From NCBI GenBank assembly GCA_938003725.1, contig CALKXX010000132.1, positions 1 through 9,571 on the forward strand: a stretch of 9,571 nucleotides of DNA, in the 5' to 3' direction. A program made the position numbers and the translations under genes. The DNA is from an uncultured Sphingomonadaceae bacterium. Lineage in GTDB: Bacteria > Pseudomonadota > Alphaproteobacteria > Sphingomonadales > Sphingomonadaceae. Position 1 is the first letter of the stretch. Every line of letters starts with the position of its first letter. Below the pieces are notes generated by a model. The model was not told the origin of the DNA and did no database searches. It worked only from the letters and a program-made list of their open reading frames with translations. Below, piece by piece: positions 1-7,360 of the stretch.

Positions 1-1
1 G

Positions 2-1042
2 ATTGATGAAACGCTTCAGATTCAAGAAGCAGAGGCCAATGAAATTACCATCGCACCAGAAGAGGTTAATTCGACTTTTAATCAGGTTGCACAACAGAAT
101 TTCAAGCAGGATATCAATGCATTTGACGATTATCTGCGGTCTCAGGGATCTTCGACCGATACCCTTAAGCGGCAAATAAAAGGAGAGTTGGCGTGGAGCC
201 GGCTGCTGCGCAGAAATATCCAGCCGTTCATCAATGTCGGTGATGAAGAAGTTAATTCCGTCATTGAACGCCTGAATGCGTCCAAAGGCAGCACCGAATA
301 TCGCATCGGCGAAATTTATATGTCGGCAACACCGGAAACCGGTCAGCAAGTTGCCGAGAATATGGCAAAGATATTGGAACAGATTCGCGGCGGTGGTTCG
401 TTCGTGGCTTATGCGCGCCAATTTTCTGAAGCTTCAACCGCAGTTACCGGTGGTGATTTGGGTTTTGTTCGACCGGCAAGACTGCCGCAATCGATGGCCA
501 ATGCCGTAGCACAGATGCAAGTGGGTCAAGTTGTTGGACCAGTAGAGGTGCCGGGCGGTTTTTCCATCATCTACCTCATAGACCAGAAGCAGATTTTGAC
601 GGCCGATCCGCGCAACGCTGTCTTGAGTTTGAAACAATTGTCGATCAGCTTCCCCCCGGGAACCACTGAAGCGCAAGCATCCACTCGTGCAGGACAATTT
701 GCCACGGCAACCCAAAATATCAAGGGGTGCGGTGCCGCCAATGAAATGGCTGCACAAATAGGAGCGGACATTGTCGATAATGATCAGGTTCGATTGAAAG
801 ACTTGCCCGGTCCGCTGCAAAGTACTGTCGCACAATTGCCAATCGGCCAGGCCAGTCAGCCCTTTGGTTCTGTTCAAGACGGTGTCCGGGTGTTGATATT
901 ATGTGGCCGCGACGACCCACAGACAGCGGCGGCACCATCTTTTGACAAGATTATGTCGGATTTGGAGAATGAGCGTGTGAACAAACGCGCCCAGATATAT
1001 CTACGCGATCTCCGTCGCGACGCGATTATCGACTATAATTAA
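2..1042 (+). CDS. surA: Periplasmic chaperone / peptidyl-prolyl isomerase SurA, 5'-truncated by the window edge
   Basis: SurA escorts unfolded outer-membrane proteins across the periplasm to the BAM complex. The frame is open from the left edge (346 codons visible), so the TTG at 188 is not a start; signal peptide and first part of the N-terminal domain lie outside. The visible start (IDETLQIQEAEANEITIAPE) and the helices to about nt 280 match the SurA N-terminal chaperone domain. A parvulin domain follows at about nt 295-585, with the family turn GGDLGF (nt 452-469) and the GPVEVPGGFSIIYL strand. A second, degenerate parvulin-like domain at about nt 610-905 lacks the GGDLG turn and has two cysteines (nt 728-730 and 902-904). 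The basic C-terminal helix (NERVNKRAQIYLRDLRRDA) is typical. Its stop TAA shares an A with the pdxA ATG. In many proteobacteria lptD precedes surA in this operon. Family identification is firm. Confidence 0.93.
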   Translation: MDETLQIQEAEANEITIAPEEVNSTFNQVAQQNFKQDINAFDDYLRSQGSSTDTLKRQIKGELAWSRLLRRNIQPFINVGDEEVNSVIERLNASKGSTEYRIGEIYMSATPETGQQVAENMAKILEQIRGGGSFVAYARQFSEASTAVTGGDLGFVRPARLPQSMANAVAQMQVGQVVGPVEVPGGFSIIYLIDQKQILTADPRNAVLSLKQLSISFPPGTTEAQASTRAGQFATATQNIKGCGAANEMAAQIGADIVDNDQVRLKDLPGPLQSTVAQLPIGQASQPFGSVQDGVRVLILCGRDDPQTAAAPSFDKIMSDLENERVNKRAQIYLRDLRRDAIIDYN

Positions 1043-2049
1043 TGGCTATTGGGGCTGAACAACCCTTTGCTATTTCCTGTGGTGATCCCGCGGGAATTGG
1101 CCCGGAAATTATTTGCAAAAGCTGGTTACAACGCAAAGCGTTGGGGCTTCATCCCTTCTTTGTTGTTGGCAATGTAGATGATTTTGACGGAATCTCGGAT
1201 ATACCGCCGATCAAGATCACGGAACCCAACGAAGCGCGGGATGCATTTAACCACGGATTACCCGTGTTTGATATCCATCACGGCGAAAAATCTACTCTTG
1301 GCGTGCCAACGCTGGATGGGGCGCAATGCGCCCTGCATGCTCTGGAAGTCGCCTGCGGACTCGCACGATCTGGTGATGCCGGAGCAATTATTACGGCGCC
1401 CGTGTCTAAATCACAGCTCTATCAAGTTGGCTTTCGCTACCCTGGTCAAACGGAATTTGTTTCTGAACGCTGCGGCATAGCCAGAGAGAATGCGGTAATG
1501 ATGCTGGCCGGCCCATCACTCCGCGTCATTCCCATGACCACGCATATCTGCCTCAAAGACGTTCCAAATCAGATTACTCAAGAACTGATCAAAGCGCGTG
1601 CGAACACCGCCAGCAAAGCGATGCACCGAAATTTCGGGATAGAAAGCCCCCGAATTGCCATAGCTGGGCTGAACCCACATGCGGGAGAGGATGGCAATTT
1701 GGGTGATGAGGAAAAACTTGTCATGCAGCCTGCCATCGATGATCTGCGCGCAGAGGGCGTGAATATTACCGACCCGTTGCCGGCAGACACCATGTTTCAT
1801 GAAGAAGCGCGAAAACGATATGATGTGGCTCTGTGCCCATATCACGATCAGGCATTGGTTCCGCTCAAAACGCTCCATTTTTTTGATGGTGTGAATATGA
1901 CGCTCGGCCTGCCAATTGTCCGAACGTCGCCCGACCATGGAACCGCTTTTAATATTGCTGGTAAAGATGTGGCAGACCCTCGATCCATGATTGCAGCTAT
2001 CCAAATGGCTGCAACCGCCGTCACCAATCGTCAAATTTACGACAATTGA
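1042..2049 (+). CDS. pdxA: 4-hydroxythreonine-4-phosphate dehydrogenase (PdxA)
   Basis: Cytosolic enzyme of the DXP-dependent pyridoxal 5'-phosphate pathway. It oxidises 4-phosphohydroxy-L-threonine with NAD(P)+; the product decarboxylates to 3-amino-2-oxopropyl phosphate, the PdxJ substrate. The 335-residue length is normal. Visible landmarks are the N-terminal SCGDPAGIGPEI and the three metal-binding histidines: H168 in MTTHICLKDV, H213 in GLNPHAGEDG and H268 in CPYHDQALVPLK (E. coli H166, H211, H266). Residue 136 in PGQTEF is Gln, where the E. coli enzyme has a substrate-contacting His (PGHTEF). The ATG overlaps the surA stop (TAATG) and has no clear Shine-Dalgarno, so translation is probably coupled. 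The 3' end overlaps rsmA by 4 nt. A T7 run at about 1879-1885 lies inside the gene without breaking the frame. Confidence 0.96.
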   Translation: MAIGAEQPFAISCGDPAGIGPEIICKSWLQRKALGLHPFFVVGNVDDFDGISDIPPIKITEPNEARDAFNHGLPVFDIHHGEKSTLGVPTLDGAQCALHALEVACGLARSGDAGAIITAPVSKSQLYQVGFRYPGQTEFVSERCGIARENAVMMLAGPSLRVIPMTTHICLKDVPNQITQELIKARANTASKAMHRNFGIESPRIAIAGLNPHAGEDGNLGDEEKLVMQPAIDDLRAEGVNITDPLPADTMFHEEARKRYDVALCPYHDQALVPLKTLHFFDGVNMTLGLPIVRTSPDHGTAFNIAGKDVADPRSMIAAIQMAATAVTNRQIYDN

Positions 2050-2876
2050 GCGAACAGGTCACACTTCCTCCTCTGCGAGAGGTCGTAAAAAAGCATGGTT
2101 TGTCTGCGAACAAATCGCTTGGGCAGAATTTTCTTTTCGATAGCCATTTGCTGTCTCGCATAGCCGCTGTGCCCGGTTCTCTGGATGGAGAACGCGTGTT
2201 CGAAGTGGGTCCCGGTCCAGGGGGCCTAACGCGTGCTTTGCTGCAATCAGGGGCGATAGTAACAGCGGTTGAAAGGGATGATCGCTGCCTACCGGCACTT
2301 GATGAGCTATCAGCGCATTTCCCCGGTCAGTTGAACGTGACCGCTGGAGATGCCCTGAAAATTGATATGGCCGCTCTGTTTCAAGAACCTTTCCATATTC
2401 TATCCAACTTGCCCTACAATATAGGATCAGCGTTGCTCGTTCAGTGGCTATCCGAAGATGGCTGGCCGCCAATCTGGAAATCGCTCACCCTTATGTTTCA
2501 ACGTGAAGTTGCGGAACGGATTGTAGCGGAACCGGGCACCAACGCCTATGGACGCCTCTCCATCCTGGCGCAGTGGCGTTGCAATGCAAAAATCGCCATG
2601 AACGTCCATCGATCTGCTTTCACACCCCCGCCAAAAGTCACCTCAGCAGTCGTGCACCTGACACCAAAAGATCAGCCAGAAGGCGTTCAGCCAAAGCTGT
2701 TGGAACAACTTACCCAAAGAGTGTTCAGCCAACGCCGGAAAATGCTGCGCCAAAGCATGAAATCAATGCGCGGCGGACTGGAGGCGCTGGAAGCTGCTAA
2801 GATCGACAACCAAAGGCGACCTGAGACCGTCAGTGTAGGGGAATTTATCCGACTGGCGCGTCAACTTTCGTCTTAG
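2046..2876 (+). CDS. rsmA: 16S rRNA (adenine1518-N6/adenine1519-N6)-dimethyltransferase (RsmA/KsgA)
   Basis: SAM-dependent enzyme that dimethylates two adjacent adenines in the 3'-terminal hairpin (helix 45) of 16S rRNA late in 30S assembly; loss gives kasugamycin resistance. At 276 residues it has the family signatures in order: KSLGQNFL at 23-30, SAM motif I EVGPGPGG at 53-60, the acidic E76 after beta-2, GDALKID at 101-107, the catalytic NLPYN at 121-125, then FQREVAERI, the AFTPPPKVTSAVV segment, and VFSQRRKMLRQSMK in the C-terminal helical domain. The start is TTG at 2046, in a TTGA overlap with the pdxA stop. It is preferred because the N-terminus LPPLREVVKKHGLSA is what alphaproteobacterial homologues show and no nearby in-frame ATG exists. 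The stop TAG overlaps the convergent glcB stop. Confidence 0.96.
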   Translation: MSEQVTLPPLREVVKKHGLSANKSLGQNFLFDSHLLSRIAAVPGSLDGERVFEVGPGPGGLTRALLQSGAIVTAVERDDRCLPALDELSAHFPGQLNVTAGDALKIDMAALFQEPFHILSNLPYNIGSALLVQWLSEDGWPPIWKSLTLMFQREVAERIVAEPGTNAYGRLSILAQWRCNAKIAMNVHRSAFTPPPKVTSAVVHLTPKDQPEGVQPKLLEQLTQRVFSQRRKMLRQSMKSMRGGLEALEAAKIDNQRRPETVSVGEFIRLARQLSS

Positions 2877-4984
2877 GCAGATTTCAATTTGCGCCGATAT
2901 GCATGCAGCAAAGGTTCCGTGTATCCGCTCGGCTGATCGACACCCTTGAACACCAAATCGCGAGCCGCCTGAAACGCCAGACTAGTATCCGGATCGCCGG
3001 CCATTGGTTGATATAGCGGATCATCTGCGTTTTGCCCGTCCACCTTTGCGGCCATACGCAACAGTGCGGCATCTACTTGTTCTGCGCTGCAAACACCGTG
3101 CAACATCCAATTGGCCATATGCTGAGATGATATTCGCAGCGTTGCGCGGTCCTCCATCAGGCCAACATCATGTATGTCCGGAACCTTTGAGCAACCAATG
3201 CCTTGGTCGACCCAGCGCACAACATAACCCAAAATGCCTTGCGCATTATTGTCGAGTTCACGCTCCACTTCTTCATCAGACCAGTTGTGCCCTTGGGCCA
3301 GCGGAATCGTTAGCAACTTATCTATCGATGGAATGCCCGCGCGCGCCACTTCTTCCTGCCGCGCAAAAACGTCCAGCCGGTGGTAGTGAATTGCGTGCAG
3401 TGTTGCCGCCGTTGGGCTGGGCACCCATGCCGTATTGGCGCCGGTCATCGGGTGACCAATTTTTTGCTCCATCATATCGGCCATCATATCGGGCGCCGCC
3501 CACATGCCCTTGCCGATTTGCGCCTTGCCTGACATTCCGCAGGCCAGACCGATGGCGACATTGCGGTCTTCATAGGATTTGATCCAATCACTAGATTTCA
3601 TATCCGCTTTGGCGACCATCGCCCCAGCTTGCATCGATGTATGAATCTCGTCCCCGGTACGATCCAGGAACCCGGTGTTGATAAACACGATCCGGTCTTT
3701 AACAGCATATATGCATGCTGCCAGATTGGCTGAAGTACGGCGTTCCTCATCCATCACCCCAACCTTGATCGTGTTCCGCTCCAACCCTAGTAGATCCTCT
3801 ACGGCGTCAAAAATATCATTGGTGAATGCACATTCCTTTGGTCCGTGCATTTTCGGCTTTACGATGTAAATGGAGCCGGCCTTGCTATTGCGCAATTCTC
3901 CCAGCCCTTTTAGATCGTGGATGGCAATAAGGCTGGTAAACACAGCGTCCAGCAAACCCTCTGGCGCTTCCGAACCATCGGACAATAATACGGCAGGGTT
4001 GGTCATTAAATGCCCGACATTTCTTACGAACATCAGACTGCGGCCGGGCAAAGCAAAATCGTTGCCGTCGACGTCTTTATAATGACGATCGGGATTGGCT
4101 TTACGGGATATCGTTTTACCGCCCTTTTCAAAAGAAGCATCAAGATCGCCCCGCATCAGCCCCAGCCAATTGGTATAGGCCAATAATTTGTCTTCAGCAT
4201 CAACGGCAGCGACAGAGTCTTCCATATCGATAATGGTGGTCAATGCCGCCTCCATCATCACATCCGCAATATGCGCGGGATCATCTTTACCAATCGGGTG
4301 ATTGGCATCAAAAATTACGTCAATGTGCAAACCGTTGTGACGAAACAAAGCCCCTTTGTCGCTGCGTCCAACATATTGCGCCGGATCTGCAAGCGGAATA
4401 CCGTTCTCCTCAACATCCGTGAGATCAATCCAGCTTCCTTTGGCAAGCGGCAATATCTCATCCAACAACGCTTTCGCAGCCTTAATCACCGCAGCACCGC
4501 GAACCGGATCATATCCGCCAGGTTGCGCAGGCTCTGCGTCAAGTGCGTCGGTGCCATAAAAAGCATCATAGAGGCTTCCCCAGCGCGCATTGGCTGCATT
4601 CAACACAAAACGATCATTCAGGGACGGCACCACCAGTTGCGGCCCGGCCATGGTTGCGATTTCCGGATCGACATTCTTGGTAGTGATAGAAAATGGTGCA
4701 GGTTCGTCGACCAGATAGCCGATGTCGTGCAGGAATGATTGATAGCTGGATTGATCGATAGGTTTGCCCTGATTTGCATTATGCCAGTTGTCGATCTGTG
4801 ACTGCAGGGCTTCGCGTTCTGCCAACAGATCTGCATTGCGCGGCGCGAACTTGCCCAAAAGTTCCCCAAAGCCGGTCCAAAATTTGTCTTTGTCGACACC
4901 CGTTTCGGGCAAGGCCCGTTGATTGACAAAATCAAACAACTCCCGCGCGATTTGGATATCATTTTGCTTTACATATTCAGACAT
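2873..4984 (-). CDS. glcB: Malate synthase G
   Basis: Cytosolic, Mg2+-dependent enzyme condensing glyoxylate and acetyl-CoA to L-malate and CoA, used for growth on glycolate/glyoxylate or acetate. 703 residues, close to the roughly 720 usual for the single-chain G form and much longer than the A form. Family landmarks: HNGLHIDVIFDANHPIG at 216-232, the TIM-barrel strand TTIIDMEDSVAAVD at 249-262, SLMFVRNVGHLM at 316-327 with catalytic R321, GVMDEERRTSANLAAC at 409-424, INTGFLDRTGDEIHTS at 435-450 (E413 and D441 are the likely Mg2+ ligands), GANTAWVPSPTAATLHA at 515-531, and MEDRATLRISSQHMANW at 610-626 with the catalytic base D612 (E. coli D631). The ATG at 4984 follows an AAGAGAG Shine-Dalgarno 6 nt upstream. 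It stands alone on its strand, divergent from the M20-ast operon and convergent with rsmA. Confidence 0.97.
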   Translation of the reverse strand: MSEYVKQNDIQIARELFDFVNQRALPETGVDKDKFWTGFGELLGKFAPRNADLLAEREALQSQIDNWHNANQGKPIDQSSYQSFLHDIGYLVDEPAPFSITTKNVDPEIATMAGPQLVVPSLNDRFVLNAANARWGSLYDAFYGTDALDAEPAQPGGYDPVRGAAVIKAAKALLDEILPLAKGSWIDLTDVEENGIPLADPAQYVGRSDKGALFRHNGLHIDVIFDANHPIGKDDPAHIADVMMEAALTTIIDMEDSVAAVDAEDKLLAYTNWLGLMRGDLDASFEKGGKTISRKANPDRHYKDVDGNDFALPGRSLMFVRNVGHLMTNPAVLLSDGSEAPEGLLDAVFTSLIAIHDLKGLGELRNSKAGSIYIVKPKMHGPKECAFTNDIFDAVEDLLGLERNTIKVGVMDEERRTSANLAACIYAVKDRIVFINTGFLDRTGDEIHTSMQAGAMVAKADMKSSDWIKSYEDRNVAIGLACGMSGKAQIGKGMWAAPDMMADMMEQKIGHPMTGANTAWVPSPTAATLHAIHYHRLDVFARQEEVARAGIPSIDKLLTIPLAQGHNWSDEEVERELDNNAQGILGYVVRWVDQGIGCSKVPDIHDVGLMEDRATLRISSQHMANWMLHGVCSAEQVDAALLRMAAKVDGQNADDPLYQPMAGDPDTSLAFQAARDLVFKGVDQPSGYTEPLLHAYRRKLKSA

Positions 4985-5144
4985 GAAATTCTCTCTTGAA
5001 AAATAATAAATCAGACGCCCGCGAAACGCGAAAACCCTATCAAATCAGGCTATATTCCGGGGAGGAATTGGGGCGGCATATGCCGATCTCAACAAGTTTT
5101 GTAAATGGGTTACGGCAACTGATTACAAATGCTATCGGTTTGAC
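4985..5144. promoter_or_regulatory. Divergent intergenic region between glcB and the M20-astAB operon
   Basis: These 160 bp must hold the promoters of both operons. Two symmetric elements stand out: the 12-bp perfect palindrome CGGCATATGCCG at 5074-5085, and a 7-bp inverted repeat TTTGTAA/TTACAAA (5098-5104 and 5123-5129) with an 18-bp spacer, just ahead of the M20 start. Either could be an operator. A TATATT at 5051-5056 could be a -10 on the + strand but has no good -35. No promoter can be assigned with confidence from inspection. Confidence 0.5.
4991..4997 (-). promoter_or_regulatory. Ribosome binding site of glcB
   Basis: Read on the - strand, AAGAGAG lies 6 nt before the ATG of malate synthase G. 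It is a fair Shine-Dalgarno and supports the start at 4984. Confidence 0.6.
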
Positions 5145-6353
5145 ATGCAAGCACATAAACCACCTGAATCCGGGCTGTTGGATACCGCACATCAAATACC
5201 TCTTCTTGACCGCACGATTGGTTGGTCAGAGGTGAATAGCGGCACCAGCAATCTGGCTGGCCTTGACATCGTTGCGGGCCAATTGGCCGACGCTTTCTCC
5301 GTCCTACCCGGTAATATCCGGCTGATCGATCCTGATCCGACAGAGGTGGTTCAGGCGGACGGTCAAATCGAAATGATCAAAAGGGGCAAGCATTTGCAAG
5401 GGTCAGTCCGCCTTGATGCCCCGGTCCGCATATTACTAACCGGCCATATGGATACCGTCTTTGCCGCCGACCATCCGTTTCAGGATATTGACGAACTTGA
5501 ACCTGGAATATTAAACGGCCCCGGCCTTGCGGACATGAAGGGCGGACTATCGGTCATGCTGGGCGCTTTGCAATTGTTGGAACAAAGCGATCTGGCGAAC
5601 CGCATTGGCTATGACATCATGATCAATAGCGATGAAGAAGTCGGCTCCGCATCATCTGCAAAACTCATAGAACGCTCTGCCAAAGGTAAGATCGCTGCTC
5701 TAACTTATGAACCAGCTTTGCCCGATGGTACTTTGGCGGGTGAACGGGGTGGAAGTGGAAACTTTTCCATCATCTTCACCGGTAAAAGTGCGCATGCCGG
5801 GCGCAACCCGGATGAAGGGCGCAATGCTCTGATTGCCGCAGCAGACATGGCGTTGCAGTTAAAAGCAATCCACCGCGAGGGGCTAAGCGTCAACCCGGCG
5901 AAGATCGATGGTGGTGGTCCTAACAATGCCGTGCCCGATCACTGTATCTTACGCGTGAATTTCCGGCCCAAATCACAAGTGGATCAGGATGAGGCTCAGA
6001 ACACACTCAATATGTTGGTCGCAAAAATTGCGAAGGAACATGATCTGGATGTGCATTGTCATGGCGGCTTTGGCCGCCCGCCAAAACCAATTGATCCACA
6101 GGCGCAAAAACTCTTTGGCCTAGTCAAGCAATGCGGTGCTGAATTAGGGTTAGATATTACTTGGCGCGCAACCGGCGGAGTTTGTGACGGCAATAACATT
6201 GCTGCTTGTGGCATCCCGGTGGTCGACACTATGGGCGTGCGTGGAGGCGCTATTCACAGCGCCGACGAATTTCTAATAACCGATAGTCTGGTCGAACGGA
6301 CGCAACTATCGGCACTGACGATCTTGCGGATCGCTGAAAGGGGGGGGCTATGA
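5145..6353 (+). CDS. M20 family zinc metallohydrolase (carboxypeptidase G2-like)
   Basis: Binuclear zinc amidohydrolase/exopeptidase, 402 residues, with the complete metal and catalytic set of M20 peptidases: LLTGHMDTVF at 97-106 (H101 metal ligand, D103), GLADMKGG at 127-134 (bridging D130), NSDEEVGS at 161-168 (E164 catalytic base, E165 ligand), YEP at 188-190 (E189 in place of the Asp used by some members), and AIHSADE at 369-375 (H371 ligand). The dimerisation (lid) domain lies around 200-315 and contains SAHAG with H217. No signal peptide is seen, so it is probably cytosolic. The exact substrate cannot be read from sequence. Carboxypeptidase-G2-like enzymes release C-terminal glutamate from N-acyl-glutamates, and tight linkage to astAB suggests N-succinylglutamate (inference). 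The ATG at 5145 is the first possible start in a frame open from 5010 and has no good Shine-Dalgarno. The gene overlaps astA by ATGA and ends in a G8 run. Confidence 0.88.
   Translation: MQAHKPPESGLLDTAHQIPLLDRTIGWSEVNSGTSNLAGLDIVAGQLADAFSVLPGNIRLIDPDPTEVVQADGQIEMIKRGKHLQGSVRLDAPVRILLTGHMDTVFAADHPFQDIDELEPGILNGPGLADMKGGLSVMLGALQLLEQSDLANRIGYDIMINSDEEVGSASSAKLIERSAKGKIAALTYEPALPDGTLAGERGGSGNFSIIFTGKSAHAGRNPDEGRNALIAAADMALQLKAIHREGLSVNPAKIDGGGPNNAVPDHCILRVNFRPKSQVDQDEAQNTLNMLVAKIAKEHDLDVHCHGGFGRPPKPIDPQAQKLFGLVKQCGAELGLDITWRATGGVCDGNNIAACGIPVVDTMGVRGGAIHSADEFLITDSLVERTQLSALTILRIAERGGL
6337..6347 (+). promoter_or_regulatory. Shine-Dalgarno of astA embedded in a G8 homopolymer
   Basis: AAAGG at 6337-6341 lies 8 nt before the astA ATG and runs into eight consecutive G residues (6340-6347). 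The same bases encode the last residues of the M20 hydrolase (E-R-G-G-L-stop). The element can serve as the ribosome binding site for astA and is also a slippage-prone tract. Confidence 0.55.
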
Positions 6354-7360
6354 GTTTCCGAATACGCGCCGCGCGGATGGACGATCTGCAGCACTTATAT
6401 GAGATGGCAAAACTAACCGGTGGTGGGTTCACCAATCTGCCTCCCGACAAACCATCACTCATCGCCAAGCTTGATCGGTCGGCCCAAGCGTACGGATCGA
6501 AAACCGAAGAGCAAGGGAATGATCTGTTCGTCATGGTTCTGGAGAATGTCGAAACGGGCGTCGTACGCGGCACTTCACAATTGTTTACGAAGGTCGGGCA
6601 AAACTGGCCCTTCTATTCGTATCGGCTAAGCACGTTGTCGCAAACCAGCAAGGAACTAGACCGTACATTTAGTGCCCAAATGCTGTCGCTCGTCACGGAT
6701 CTGGAAGGATCCAGCGAAGTAGGCGGTCTTTTCTTGCATCCCAACGAACGCGCGGGCGGTTTGGGTATGCTGCTTGCCCGCAGTCGCTATCTGTTCGTAA
6801 AAGAGCATCGTTCCCGCTTTGGTGATAAAATCTTTGCGGAATTGCGCGGTGTGATTGATGAAGCCGGTGGGTCTCCGTTCTGGGACGGACTGGCGGGGCG
6901 TTTCTTTGGCATGACTTTTCAAGAAGCTGATTATTTCAACGCAATCCACGGCAACCAATTTATTGCCGATCTGATGCCCAAGCACCCAATCTACACTGCT
7001 ATGCTTAGCGAGCCGGCCCGGTCGGCCATCGGCATACCACATCCCAACGGCCGTGCAGCTATGCGGATGCTAGAGAATGAGAATTTTTCCTATGACGGAT
7101 ATGTCGATATTTTTGACGGTGGGCCAACAATGATCGCAAAGACCGACGATGTCACTAGCGTTCGCAATTCGAAAGAGGCTGAGATTATCGGCCTAAGCGA
7201 TAAGGGTACGAAATCGATTATTTCCTCTGGTAGCCTCAATGACTTTCAGGCAACCTATGCCTCGGTACACGAGGAAGACGACGGCGTAATCATCGATCCC
7301 GAAGGCGCAAGCAATATCAATGTGAATATTGGTGACACAATCCGGTATATCCCGCGATGA
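6350..7360 (+). CDS. astA: Arginine N-succinyltransferase (AstA)
   Basis: First enzyme of the AST pathway: succinyl-CoA plus L-arginine gives N2-succinyl-L-arginine and CoA, allowing arginine to be used as a nitrogen and carbon source. 336 residues, the usual length, with a GNAT-like fold. Visible family features are the N-terminal IRAARMDDLQHLYEMAKLTG followed by GFTNLPPD, the acyl-CoA-binding region EVGGLFLHPNERAGGLGMLL at 123-142, FAELRGVIDEAGGSPFWDG at 162-180, and GIPHPNGRAAMRMLENENF at 228-246. H231 in the last aligns with the proposed proton donor H229 of E. coli AstA. The ATG overlaps the M20 stop by 4 nt (ATGA), and the stop overlaps the astB ATG the same way, indicating one translationally coupled transcript. 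Confidence 0.96.
   Translation: MSFRIRAARMDDLQHLYEMAKLTGGGFTNLPPDKPSLIAKLDRSAQAYGSKTEEQGNDLFVMVLENVETGVVRGTSQLFTKVGQNWPFYSYRLSTLSQTSKELDRTFSAQMLSLVTDLEGSSEVGGLFLHPNERAGGLGMLLARSRYLFVKEHRSRFGDKIFAELRGVIDEAGGSPFWDGLAGRFFGMTFQEADYFNAIHGNQFIADLMPKHPIYTAMLSEPARSAIGIPHPNGRAAMRMLENENFSYDGYVDIFDGGPTMIAKTDDVTSVRNSKEAEIIGLSDKGTKSIISSGSLNDFQATYASVHEEDDGVIIDPEGASNINVNIGDTIRYIPR

Noticed and set aside
188..190. TTG as the start codon of surA
   Set aside because: The frame stays open to the left edge and the upstream residues match the SurA N-terminal domain, so the gene is truncated by the window and this TTG is internal.
3004..3582. + strand ORF of 192 codons opposite glcB
   Set aside because: It is antisense to a clearly conserved malate synthase region; its composition (rich in Pro, Arg, Cys, His) is typical of a shadow frame.
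4996..5235. + strand ORF of 79 codons before the M20 gene, with GGAGG at 5061-5065 and an ATG at 5080
   Set aside because: Its 3' half is the shifted frame of the conserved M20 N-terminus, GGAGG is 14 nt from the ATG, and the protein is not recognisable. A short leader peptide cannot be fully excluded but has no positive support.
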